NCBI GenBank assembly: GCA_964613745.1
Contig: CAZTJA010000117.1
Span: forward strand, 1 to 9,189
Length of the DNA: 9,189 nucleotides
Direction of reading: 5' to 3'
Source: CAZTJA01 sp964613745
GTDB taxonomy: Bacteria; Desulfobacterota; Desulfomonilia; Desulfomonilales; Desulfomonilaceae
Shown here: positions 1-6,322 of the stretch, piece after piece
How positions within the stretch are numbered: the first letter of the stretch is position 1
Layout: every line of letters begins with the position of its first letter
Translations under genes and position numbers: made by a program
Notes under the pieces: model-generated
Told to the model about the DNA's origin: nothing
The model's input: the letters and a program-made list of their open reading frames with translations, nothing else
The model's database searches: none

Positions 1-306
1 CCCTTTCATTCAGCCCCGAAAGGTATCATGAAGTATTCTTATAAACAAGAATTTAGACTTGTAGCAAATTAGGACCAAAACGCACAAAACACATGTATGA
101 TGTATCGTAAATGTAATCTGGATCTGACAAATTATTTCCGACTAAATTGATTCGTCTTTAACAGACACGTATTTAAAATGGAATGCGGTTGAGATTAATA
201 TCGTGGTCGGCTCTATAAATGATACTCAGGCAAAATGTATTGCATTCATCCAAGCACTCGTCTATTTTCAAAGGTTGTGTTTGAACAACAGTTCACCGGA
301 ACCCAA
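1..306. other. Gene-free leader region upstream of tsaE
   Basis: I see no convincing gene here. Plus frame 1 is open only from the window edge to a stop at 70-72, giving a 23-codon stretch too short to identify; it could be the tail of a gene starting outside the window. There are two small inverted repeats, cctttc/gaaagg (2-7 and 18-23) and attctt/aagaat (35-40 and 47-52). Neither is followed by a T tract, so I do not call them terminators. The rest is AT-rich and probably holds the promoter of the tsaE operon. Two small competing stems lie just before the preferred tsaE start: gttgt/acaac (274-278 and 285-289) and gaac/gttc (283-286 and 291-294). Confidence 0.5.
147..175 (+). promoter_or_regulatory. 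Candidate sigma70 promoter for the tsaE operon
   Basis: TTGATT at 147-152 and TATTTA at 170-175 are separated by 17 bases, a plausible -35/-10 pair. A second weaker candidate is TTGAGA at 189-194 with TATAAA at 214-219, spacer 19. Either would drive tsaE, lysC, cimA and the comEA-like gene. The region is AT-rich, so chance matches are likely, and transcript mapping would be needed to choose. Confidence 0.3.
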
Positions 307-798
307 ATGAATAATGTACTTTCAATCAAGCTCATGACGTCTTCCGAACAAGAAACAATCCAAATTGGGCGCGTTATCGGAAGTCACTTAGACCCAGGTG
401 ACGTCATTCTGATAACCGGTGATTTGGGGACCGGCAAAACGAGACTTGTTAAAGGCATTATTAACGAGGCTCTTGGTATCGACCTTGATGAAATCGTTAG
501 TCCGAGTTTCACGTTAATCAATACATATCAGGGCAAGCTTACAATCAGCCATGCCGATCTTTATAGGATCGAGAATTCCAGAATCGAAGCAATCGGAATC
601 TCTGAATTAGCTGAAGAAGGAGACGCTCTGATCGTTGAATGGGCTGAGTCGATTCACGGCGACTTCGGGGATCCCCTGAAAATCTCGATTCTTTATGGGG
701 ATAAAGACGAAGACCGGACTTTCTGTTTACAGTGGACCAAAAACGGCAAATGGGATCGAGCAGAATTGGCGAGGGTGCTGGGCCAATTCGCCGGATAA
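307..798 (+). CDS. tsaE: tRNA threonylcarbamoyladenosine biosynthesis ATPase TsaE
   Basis: TsaE is the small P-loop ATPase that works with TsaB and TsaD to make the t6A37 modification on ANN-decoding tRNAs in the cytoplasm. From the 307 ATG the product has 163 residues, close to the usual length of about 150. Visible motifs are PGDVILITGDLGTGKT with the Walker A GDLGTGKT at residues 38-45, then SPSFTLIN, the HADLYRI segment and the VEWAE segment, all typical of the family. The frame is open to an earlier ATG at 235, which would add 24 residues (MYCIHPSTRL...) unlike the family. Ribosome-binding sites are weak for both: GGAA 5 bases before 307, AGG 4 bases before 235. I prefer 307 by family length. 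It is the first gene of a plus-strand cluster, with 19 bases before lysC. TsaB and TsaD are not in the window. Confidence 0.88.
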   Translation: MNNVLSIKLMTSSEQETIQIGRVIGSHLDPGDVILITGDLGTGKTRLVKGIINEALGIDLDEIVSPSFTLINTYQGKLTISHADLYRIENSRIEAIGISELAEEGDALIVEWAESIHGDFGDPLKISILYGDKDEDRTFCLQWTKNGKWDRAELARVLGQFAG

Positions 799-817
799 CA
801 GCGGAAATGGAGTACAT

Positions 818-2038
818 ATGGCTTTAGTAGTTCAGAAATATGGAGGAACATCCGTCGGAGATATCGAAAGAATCGCCAATGTTGCTTCTCGAGTCGCAGC
901 GCGTAAATCCGAAGGCAACAAAATGGTTGTAGTGTTGAGTGCAATGGCTGGAGAAACGGACAGGCTCATTGGACTCGCAAAAAAAATTGTTCCGATGCCC
1001 AATGAGAGGGAAATGGACGTGCTTGTCTCCACGGGCGAGCAGATAACCGTATCCCTTTTAGCCATCACTCTGCACAAGTTAGGGCATAAAGCGAAATCTT
1101 ACTGTGGATGGCAGATACCGTTGGTCACCGACAATTGTTACACCGCCGCTCGAATCAATAGTGTGGCTAAGGAAGCCATAATGAAGGATCTGGACAATGA
1201 CACTATTGTCGTAGTAGCAGGTTTCCAAGGGGTGGATGAACAGGGAAATATCACGACGTTAGGTCGCGGAGGCTCCGACACATCCGCCGTAGCGGTTGCT
1301 GCAGCTCTTAAAGCCGATTTTTGTGAAATATTCACCGATGTTGATGGTGTGTATACTACGGATCCTCATATAACATCTAAAGCCCGCAAGCTGAAGAAAA
1401 TAGCATATGAGGAAATGCTCGAAATGGCTTCCTTGGGAGCCAAAGTCCTGCATATCCGTTCCGTTGAATTGGGCATGCGATACCATGTCCCCATAGTGGT
1501 CAGATCAAGTTTTAATGACAACGAAGGCACGCTTGTTACGGAGGAGAGTTCGGATATGGAAAGAGAAGCGGTTAGAGCGGTCACCTGCAATTTGAAAGAA
1601 GCCAAAATAACAATTTCGGGCGTTCCCGATAAGCCGGGAATTGCATCGCATATTTTCTCCGCCTTGGCCGACGCAAATATTGTGGTCGACATGATCATTC
1701 AGAATGCCGGAGCCGAGGGAAATAACGACGTGTCCTTTACCATTCCGGAAGTGGACATGGACAAGGCGATTCTAATTTGTGAAGATCTGAAGAAATCATT
1801 GGGAGCCAAGAAAGTTTCAGGATCTGATGACATCGTAAAAGTATCGGTTCTTGGCCTTGGAATGCGTTCATATTCCGGTGTCGCTGCAAAGATGTTTACG
1901 ACTTTAGCCAATGAAGGGATCAATATTGAAATGATCTCCACTTCGGAAATAAAGATTTCCTGTGTAATTGGTAAGAAATATGCCGAATTGGCCGTAAGAG
2001 CCCTTCACGATGCCTTTGGTCTCGATAAAATAGGTTGA
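818..2038 (+). CDS. lysC: Aspartokinase (monofunctional, two ACT domains)
   Basis: Aspartokinase phosphorylates L-aspartate with ATP, the first committed step to lysine, methionine, threonine and diaminopimelate. The product is 406 residues, the normal size for the monofunctional class. The kinase domain shows KYGGTSVG (7-14), the STGEQ segment (71-75), and TTLGRGGSDTSA followed by FTDVDGVYTTDP (146-183). The C-terminal regulatory part has two ACT-like units, ITISGVPDKPGIAS near 264 and VSVLGLGMRSYSGVA near 342, the latter with the phenotype-determining LG-GM loop. Feedback inhibition by lysine and/or threonine is therefore expected but not provable from sequence. The ATG at 818 has GGAG at 809-812, 5 bases upstream, and begins with the conserved MALVVQKYGG. 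The frame stays open upstream to 695 inside tsaE, but that extension is not family-like. It lies between tsaE and cimA in a probable operon. Confidence 0.96.
   Translation: MALVVQKYGGTSVGDIERIANVASRVAARKSEGNKMVVVLSAMAGETDRLIGLAKKIVPMPNEREMDVLVSTGEQITVSLLAITLHKLGHKAKSYCGWQIPLVTDNCYTAARINSVAKEAIMKDLDNDTIVVVAGFQGVDEQGNITTLGRGGSDTSAVAVAAALKADFCEIFTDVDGVYTTDPHITSKARKLKKIAYEEMLEMASLGAKVLHIRSVELGMRYHVPIVVRSSFNDNEGTLVTEESSDMEREAVRAVTCNLKEAKITISGVPDKPGIASHIFSALADANIVVDMIIQNAGAEGNNDVSFTIPEVDMDKAILICEDLKKSLGAKKVSGSDDIVKVSVLGLGMRSYSGVAAKMFTTLANEGINIEMISTSEIKISCVIGKKYAELAVRALHDAFGLDKIG
1556..2038 (+). CDS. lysC: Probable aspartokinase beta subunit from internal in-frame start
   Basis: Inside lysC, codon 247 is an ATG at 1556 preceded by GGAGGAG at 1540-1546, the strongest Shine-Dalgarno match I saw in the window. 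The second GGAG ends 9 bases before the ATG. Initiation there would give a 160-residue protein consisting only of the two ACT regulatory domains. In Bacillus subtilis aspartokinase II, Corynebacterium glutamicum and Thermus thermophilus, the alpha2beta2 enzyme is made exactly this way, with the beta start near codon 247-250. The matching place and size make me think the same happens here. The family mechanism is established; its use in this organism is inference. Confidence 0.6.
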   Translation: MEREAVRAVTCNLKEAKITISGVPDKPGIASHIFSALADANIVVDMIIQNAGAEGNNDVSFTIPEVDMDKAILICEDLKKSLGAKKVSGSDDIVKVSVLGLGMRSYSGVAAKMFTTLANEGINIEMISTSEIKISCVIGKKYAELAVRALHDAFGLDKIG

Positions 2039-2113
2039 ATAAGCTAGGATTGCCTCATTTGACCAAGTCCAGGATTGTCCCTATCTAATAACGCCCCATG
2101 ATGGAGAAAGATA

Positions 2114-3697
2114 TTGAACAGAATCTCTTTATATGACACCACCTTGAGAGATGGCGCACAAACCTGGGGCGTTACGTTCTCTCTGGACGACAAGCTACGA
2201 ATAGCGCAGAAACTTGATGACCTGGGAATTGATTATATAGAAGGGGGTTATCCGGGATCAAATCCAAAGGATAGAAGATTTTTCAGAGCTGCAAAAGAAA
2301 TTTCATTCAAACACTCTAGACCTGCTGCATTCGGCAGCACCTGTCGACCCGATCTAGCACCTGAAAAAGATCCCCAGATCACGACTCTCATAGAAACCGG
2401 AGCTGAAGTCGTTACGATAGTCGGCAAAAGTTGGGATCTCCACGTTAAGGAAATTCTCGCTGTCACGCAAAAGCGCAATTTGGAAATGATTCGTGAATCA
2501 CTGGCATATTTGAAACCACATTTCCGTTCTCTGTTTTTCGATGCAGAACATTTTTTCGATGGTTTCAAAAGAAACCCAGAGTTCGCCATGAGCACTTTGA
2601 AAGCCGCAGTAGAGGGCGGATCAGATCTCATAGTGCTCTGCGATACTAACGGCGGAACTCTTCCTTCCGAAATTCATAATATAATACAGTCAGTTAGAGC
2701 CGAAGTAAGCACTCCTTTAGGTATTCACGCACATAATGATTCGGAAACGGCAGTTGCCAATTCTTTGGCAGCCGTTCAGGCCGGTGCCGTTCAAGTTCAA
2801 GGCACAATAAACGGAATCGGTGAACGCTGCGGGAACGCCAATCTCGTGTCACTGATACCCGCTCTGTCCATCAAGTTGAATCTAAATGATACGATCCCAA
2901 AACAACTGGGATTACTCAGGCATGTTTCAGAGTTTGTCGACGAAATGGCAAACCGAACTCCCTTCAAGTCACAGCCATACGTTGGGGCCTCGGCATTTGC
3001 ACACAAAGGCGGCCTACACACCAGTGCAGTAATTAAGAATACCACTGCTTACGAGCACATCGACCCTAAGCTGGTCGGTAACAGCCGTATCTTCCCCATG
3101 TCGGAGCAGTCGGGTCGAGCGGCTGTTATACAGAAAGCAAAAGAGTATGGAATAACTCTTTCTCCTGATGATCCCAGAGTTACGGAGATCTTAAAGACAA
3201 TCAAGGACTTCGAAGCCAGAGGGGCGCATTACGATATTGCTGATGGATCGTTTCAGCTCTTGATGAAAAGAATGCTTGGACTCCACAGGAAGCTCTTCGC
3301 GCTTCACGGATTTCATGTGACCAATATAAAACGTCAAGGAGATACGAAGACATACTCTGATGCCGTGATCAGAATCGTTGTAGGCGACAAAATGGAATTC
3401 TCAGCGGCGGATGGAAATGGACCGGTCAATGCATTAGACTCGGCGTTCAGAAAAGCCCTTCAGGCCTTTTACCCTTCCGTTACGGATGTTAGGTTAACGG
3501 ATTTTAAGGTCAGCGTCATCGAAGGTACATCAGGGACGGGAGCTACAGTGCGTGTACTTATCGAGTCTACCGACGGGAAAGAAGTCTGGTGGACGGTGGG
3601 ATTTAACGAAAACGTTATTCAAGCATCGTGGGATGCACTGGTAGATAGCATTGATTACAAGTTACAGAAAGATATGCTCCAGAATGAGTTCAATTAG
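2114..3697 (+). CDS. cimA: (R)-citramalate synthase
   Basis: CimA condenses pyruvate with acetyl-CoA to (R)-citramalate, the entry to the threonine-independent route to 2-oxobutyrate and isoleucine. The product is 527 residues, the usual size. The N-terminal HMGL-like TIM barrel has YDTTLRDGAQ at 7-16 (catalytic R12/D13 region), IEGGYPGSNPKD at 42-53 (typical of CimA-type enzymes), metal-binding HAHND at 205-209 and NGIGERCGNANL at 233-244. The C-terminal part from about residue 395 fits the LeuA dimerisation/allosteric domain, where isoleucine usually acts. The start is TTG at 2114, chosen because GGAGAAAG lies at 2103-2110 and the protein opens directly with the conserved barrel strand; nearby ATGs at 2098 and 2101 are out of frame. 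It is 75 bases after lysC. A 2-isopropylmalate synthase role is possible but less likely. Confidence 0.9.
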   Translation: MNRISLYDTTLRDGAQTWGVTFSLDDKLRIAQKLDDLGIDYIEGGYPGSNPKDRRFFRAAKEISFKHSRPAAFGSTCRPDLAPEKDPQITTLIETGAEVVTIVGKSWDLHVKEILAVTQKRNLEMIRESLAYLKPHFRSLFFDAEHFFDGFKRNPEFAMSTLKAAVEGGSDLIVLCDTNGGTLPSEIHNIIQSVRAEVSTPLGIHAHNDSETAVANSLAAVQAGAVQVQGTINGIGERCGNANLVSLIPALSIKLNLNDTIPKQLGLLRHVSEFVDEMANRTPFKSQPYVGASAFAHKGGLHTSAVIKNTTAYEHIDPKLVGNSRIFPMSEQSGRAAVIQKAKEYGITLSPDDPRVTEILKTIKDFEARGAHYDIADGSFQLLMKRMLGLHRKLFALHGFHVTNIKRQGDTKTYSDAVIRIVVGDKMEFSAADGNGPVNALDSAFRKALQAFYPSVTDVRLTDFKVSVIEGTSGTGATVRVLIESTDGKEVWWTVGFNENVIQASWDALVDSIDYKLQKDMLQNEFN

Positions 3698-4235
3698 TGC
3701 CCAGGTAAGAACAAATGCGTGGACAGGAATATTTTTTATCTTAACGTGCGCCTTAATTATTACTTTCGTATCTATCTTGCCTCAAGAGGCGATTGTCTCG
3801 AAAACCAAATCTCATAATTGCGTGTATCAGGTGTTTCAAAACGGTCGCTCACTAGGAGCTGTTTTCATTGATGAATCATCGGAGCTCAAGACCATTCTAA
3901 GTGAACTGCAGTTACACAATTCGATACCATCACATTTTCGAGAAAAGAAAATACCCTGCGGCAGAGCAATTCATCTTAGTGAATCGGACGTAATGATAAA
4001 ACAAATTGCCGGTCCCATATTGATAACGTTAGGTGCACGTATGGACATCAATCTTTCTGAACAGGAAGATCTTGAGGCAATTCCCGGTGTAGGAAACAAG
4101 CTGGCGGAAAGGCTCATTGCATATCGAGAAAGAGTCGGTCGTATTCGATCACTTGATGAACTGAAAAATGTTAACGGAATCGGGGCCAAGAAATTACAAG
4201 AGATCAGCCGTCATGTCGAAATAGGCGATCTGTAA
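3684..4235 (+). CDS. Membrane-anchored ComEA-like helix-hairpin-helix protein
   Basis: From the ATG at 3684 the product is 183 residues. Residues about 13-33 (WTGIFFILTCALIITFVSIL) form one N-terminal membrane segment, so the rest should lie outside the cytoplasm. A middle region of about 75 residues that I do not recognise contains two cysteines (C46, C92). The C-terminal 65 residues are a double helix-hairpin-helix: IPGVGNKLAERL at 133-144 and VNGIGAKKLQEI at 163-174, preceded by DINLSEQEDLEA where ComEA proteins usually read INLNTAS. Such domains bind DNA without sequence preference, and ComEA receives DNA in natural transformation. No comEC or pilus gene is nearby, so that role is inference. 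The start overlaps the cimA end by 14 bases, suggesting translational coupling; no clear ribosome-binding site is visible. The frame is open back to 3651 but that start is deeper in cimA. Confidence 0.8.
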   Translation: MSSISAQVRTNAWTGIFFILTCALIITFVSILPQEAIVSKTKSHNCVYQVFQNGRSLGAVFIDESSELKTILSELQLHNSIPSHFREKKIPCGRAIHLSESDVMIKQIAGPILITLGARMDINLSEQEDLEAIPGVGNKLAERLIAYRERVGRIRSLDELKNVNGIGAKKLQEISRHVEIGDL

Positions 4236-4243
4236 ATTAGCCT

Positions 4244-5821
4244 CTATTTTTTAGTCATTTTGGTAATGGGTCTGCCCTTCTTAATCCTGACTTCGAGCAC
4301 CCCCGCTTCACCGGAATTGACTTTAATCTTTTCTACGGATCTTTTTGCGTGATGCAGTCCCAAAACGGCCGGCAAGACCACGGTATAGGTACCGGGTGTC
4401 AAGGTAATCTCTTCTTCCGGACTAACCGTAAACACGCTTTTTTCGCCACGTATTTCTATCTTTTCCATTGTTCGCGTTTTCAAGCTTTTCCCATATTTTG
4501 CAGCCAGGGCATCCACGTCCGTCGATTTGTCTGCAGTCATGAACAGACCTTCGGTCTTATCCACAAGCCCTGAATAACCAGGCTTGTTTTTCCTCACCAT
4601 GCCAAGAGCCAGCACATCAACGGCAATCTTGTCCTTTTCTTTATGCTGCTCCACCGCTTTCAGAACTTCACCGTAAGCGCACTTTTGAGTTCCGTCGGTA
4701 ATGATCAATATTCGAGGGACCAGGGCATCCGAGACGGAAAAATCAGTTTTCAACGTAAATGCAGCAGCAGCACAGGGATTGTTTTTTCCTGCGGGTCCAA
4801 TTTGTTCGATTTTTTCCTTTAGCGAATTGAATGGCGATTCAGCCCAAGGAAAGATCATTCTGCTCAAACAGTGAACCTGCTTTTTCTTTTCAGAGTCTGC
4901 CTTTGCACACGAGAAGTCTCTCACTGCCAGTCTGGATCCCGGAGTTAAAACGGAGGGCAATTTCGAAATAAAGTTTTCTGCAATCGAGATCTTTCCCCCT
5001 ACTCCGCCGGCTTTCAATCTCTTGACCATGGAAGGCGAATTGTCCACGACCACCATTAAGGACCATTTGAGAGTATTACCTTCATAATCATGTATTCTTA
5101 CCATTAAGGAACCAGGCAAGCGAAAGAGATCCGAGCCGTTCTTTTCTTCATCCGGCTTCTTTGGCAAAGTTGAGATGTGAGATGGTGCAGCCGTTTCCTG
5201 CTTAATGCCGTTTCTTTGGGCGATCTTAGGCTCGCCTGATTGGTTGTGCTCAGGGACAGTCTGTTTCGTAATGTTCTCAGGGCTTTGTGATTTGTTGACG
5301 GATTCTGAAGAACCTTGTTGTTGCGATTGTGCAGAAACCTGAGATTTGTCTTCTGCGTTGGCATGTGTTTGATTGCCGGAGACCTGAACAAGTGTTTCTT
5401 GGGTCTGAGTTCCTGAAGAAGCGTGAAGCGTTTCTTGCGTGACCGATGGCTCACCAGGAGTTTTTTCCAGCAATGCAGGGAAGCTTTCGGGAGGGCAAGC
5501 CGCAGGTTTTTGATCCGTCTCTCCCAGCAGAGGCACTTCCTGGGAACCTAACTGAATGTCCTTCTCGCCTGCCGATTGGCCGATTTTGTTCAGCAGATGA
5601 TCAGAACTCAGGAGATCTTCCGAGGTGATTTTCTGAAATACCGGTGCAATTTGGTTTTCACTCTTCTTCAGCCATGGAGCGTACTTTGGAATATGGCCGG
5701 TCTGGTACAAAAGGATGCCGAATGCCGCAATGAACATAGGTATCAAGACCGCAAGCCACTTTGTTACTGGTTTTCTCTGTTTTTGCTGACCGGCATCGTT
5801 GTTGTTGAGCTGTTCATCCAC
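4244..5821 (-). CDS. Membrane-anchored von Willebrand factor A domain protein
   Basis: The 525-residue product has a short charged N-terminus, one membrane segment at about 22-39, and then a Gln/Ser/Thr-rich, probably disordered linker to about 230. A VWA domain follows at about 250-450. The MIDAS metal site begins VVVDNSPSM (D260, S262, S264) and IITDG at 373-377 supplies the later acidic loop. The segment that normally gives the MIDAS threonine reads KNNPCAAAA, so that ligand may be missing. The last 70 residues look like a beta-sandwich (ITLTPGTYTVVLP near 472-484). Topology predicts an extracytoplasmic VWA domain; the ligand is unknown. The start is GTG at 5821 with AGGAGA upstream; an ATG four bases inside is out of frame. 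It lies 22 bases after the rnpB stem with no terminator between, and converges on the comEA-like gene. Confidence 0.85.
   Translation of the reverse strand: MDEQLNNNDAGQQKQRKPVTKWLAVLIPMFIAAFGILLYQTGHIPKYAPWLKKSENQIAPVFQKITSEDLLSSDHLLNKIGQSAGEKDIQLGSQEVPLLGETDQKPAACPPESFPALLEKTPGEPSVTQETLHASSGTQTQETLVQVSGNQTHANAEDKSQVSAQSQQQGSSESVNKSQSPENITKQTVPEHNQSGEPKIAQRNGIKQETAAPSHISTLPKKPDEEKNGSDLFRLPGSLMVRIHDYEGNTLKWSLMVVVDNSPSMVKRLKAGGVGGKISIAENFISKLPSVLTPGSRLAVRDFSCAKADSEKKKQVHCLSRMIFPWAESPFNSLKEKIEQIGPAGKNNPCAAAAFTLKTDFSVSDALVPRILIITDGTQKCAYGEVLKAVEQHKEKDKIAVDVLALGMVRKNKPGYSGLVDKTEGLFMTADKSTDVDALAAKYGKSLKTRTMEKIEIRGEKSVFTVSPEEEITLTPGTYTVVLPAVLGLHHAKRSVEKIKVNSGEAGVLEVRIKKGRPITKMTKK
5369..5440 (-). 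repeat. Two-copy tandem repeat in the VWA protein linker
   Basis: Residues 128-139 (TQETLHASSGTQ) and 140-151 (TQETLVQVSGNQ) are adjacent 12-residue copies matching at 8 positions. The underlying 36-base units match at about 21 of 36 positions by eye, so the duplication is old. The rest of the linker shares the Gln/Ser/Thr composition but not the unit. It is most likely a spacer that holds the VWA domain away from the membrane. Confidence 0.6.
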
Positions 5822-5840
5822 GGCGGTCTCCTAAAGATGA

Positions 5841-6200
5841 GTGGTCCGGAGTGCAGTAAGCCGAATCCTGTTCCCTTGCGGGCGGCGATCATTCATCTAG
5901 GACGACGGTTACCCGCCGCCTCCAGCGACCTACCCGGAAGCTTCGGACGGGCCGCCCTCAAACGCTTCCCTATTCGGTCTTGCTCCGGATGGGGTTTGCC
6001 TGACTTCCGTGTTACCACGGAAATCGGTGAGCTCTTACCTCGCCGTTTCACCCTTACCTTCTCGCGAAGGCGGTTTGATTTCTGTGGCACTTTCCTTGGG
6101 GTTACCCCCACCGGGCGTTACCCGGCATCCTGCCCTTTGGAGTTCGGACTTTCCTCCCGCGCATTCTGCGCCGGCGATCGCCTTGCACTCCGGACACACT
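5841..6200 (-). ncRNA. rnpB: RNase P RNA component, bacterial class A
   Basis: This is the catalytic RNA that removes 5' leaders from pre-tRNAs. Read on the minus strand, the ends form a perfect 12-bp P1 helix (6184-6195 with 5844-5855). Conserved blocks occur in order: GGAGGAAAGUCCGAACUCC (6139-6157, 5' strand of P4), AGGGCAGGAUGCCGGGUAACG, GGUAAGGGUGAAA, GAGCAAGACCGAAUAGGG (5968-5985), AGAUGAAUGAU near 5890, and the 3' P4 strand UUCGGCUU before P1. Sequence and order match the Escherichia coli type closely. The L15 loop that meets the tRNA CCA end reads GGCAAACC (GGU in E. coli), a variant known from other bacteria. The exact ends are set from the P1 helix. Plus-strand open frames across this interval are not real genes. 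The promoter is just upstream; no terminator follows before the VWA gene. Confidence 0.96.
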
Positions 6201-6203
6201 CGC

Positions 6204-6232
6204 CTTATATGATAACCCATTATAAAAATCAA
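6204..6232 (-). promoter_or_regulatory. rnpB promoter
   Basis: On the minus strand TTGATT (6227-6232) and TATAAG (6204-6209) are separated by exactly 17 bases, a good sigma70-type pair. The predicted start of transcription near 6197-6200 coincides with the 5' end expected from the P1 helix, which supports the call. The same promoter may also serve the VWA gene. Confidence 0.7.
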
Positions 6233-6254
6233 TATACATAAACCCAAATAATGC

Positions 6255-6283
6255 TTGAAAAACCAGCTATTGTGAAATAGCAT
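6255..6283 (+). promoter_or_regulatory. Candidate promoter with overlapping inverted repeat, thioredoxin-fold gene
   Basis: TTGAAA (6255-6260) and TAGCAT (6278-6283) are 17 bases apart, about 40 bases before the start codon. An inverted repeat gctatt-gtga-aatagc (6266-6281) fills the spacer and overlaps the -10 box. It could be an operator or a chance hairpin. The promoter is divergent from that of rnpB, with the two -35 boxes about 23 bases apart. Confidence 0.4.
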
Positions 6284-6322
6284 TGATGCCGTATCTTAGC
6301 TTCTTAGTAAAGGAAGCCAATT

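Noticed and set aside
2..52. Two 6-bp hairpins near the left edge as terminators of an upstream gene
   Set aside because: Stems are short and no T run follows either one.
235..306. Upstream ATG of tsaE at 235
   Set aside because: The frame is open, but the 24 added residues do not resemble TsaE and the ribosome-binding site is no better. It is kept only as an alternative start.
695..817. 41-residue N-terminal extension of aspartokinase
   Set aside because: It overlaps tsaE in another frame, and the conserved kinase start MALVVQKYGG at 818 has a good ribosome-binding site.
2046..2077. Short direct repeat aggattg in the lysC-cimA gap
   Set aside because: Seven bases repeated 25 bases apart is expected by chance. 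I saw no leader peptide, riboswitch or attenuator in this gap.
5576..6241. Plus-strand open frame of 221 codons
   Set aside because: It lies antisense to the VWA gene start and the whole of rnpB. The RNase P RNA motifs and 12-bp P1 helix explain the sequence, and the translation resembles nothing.
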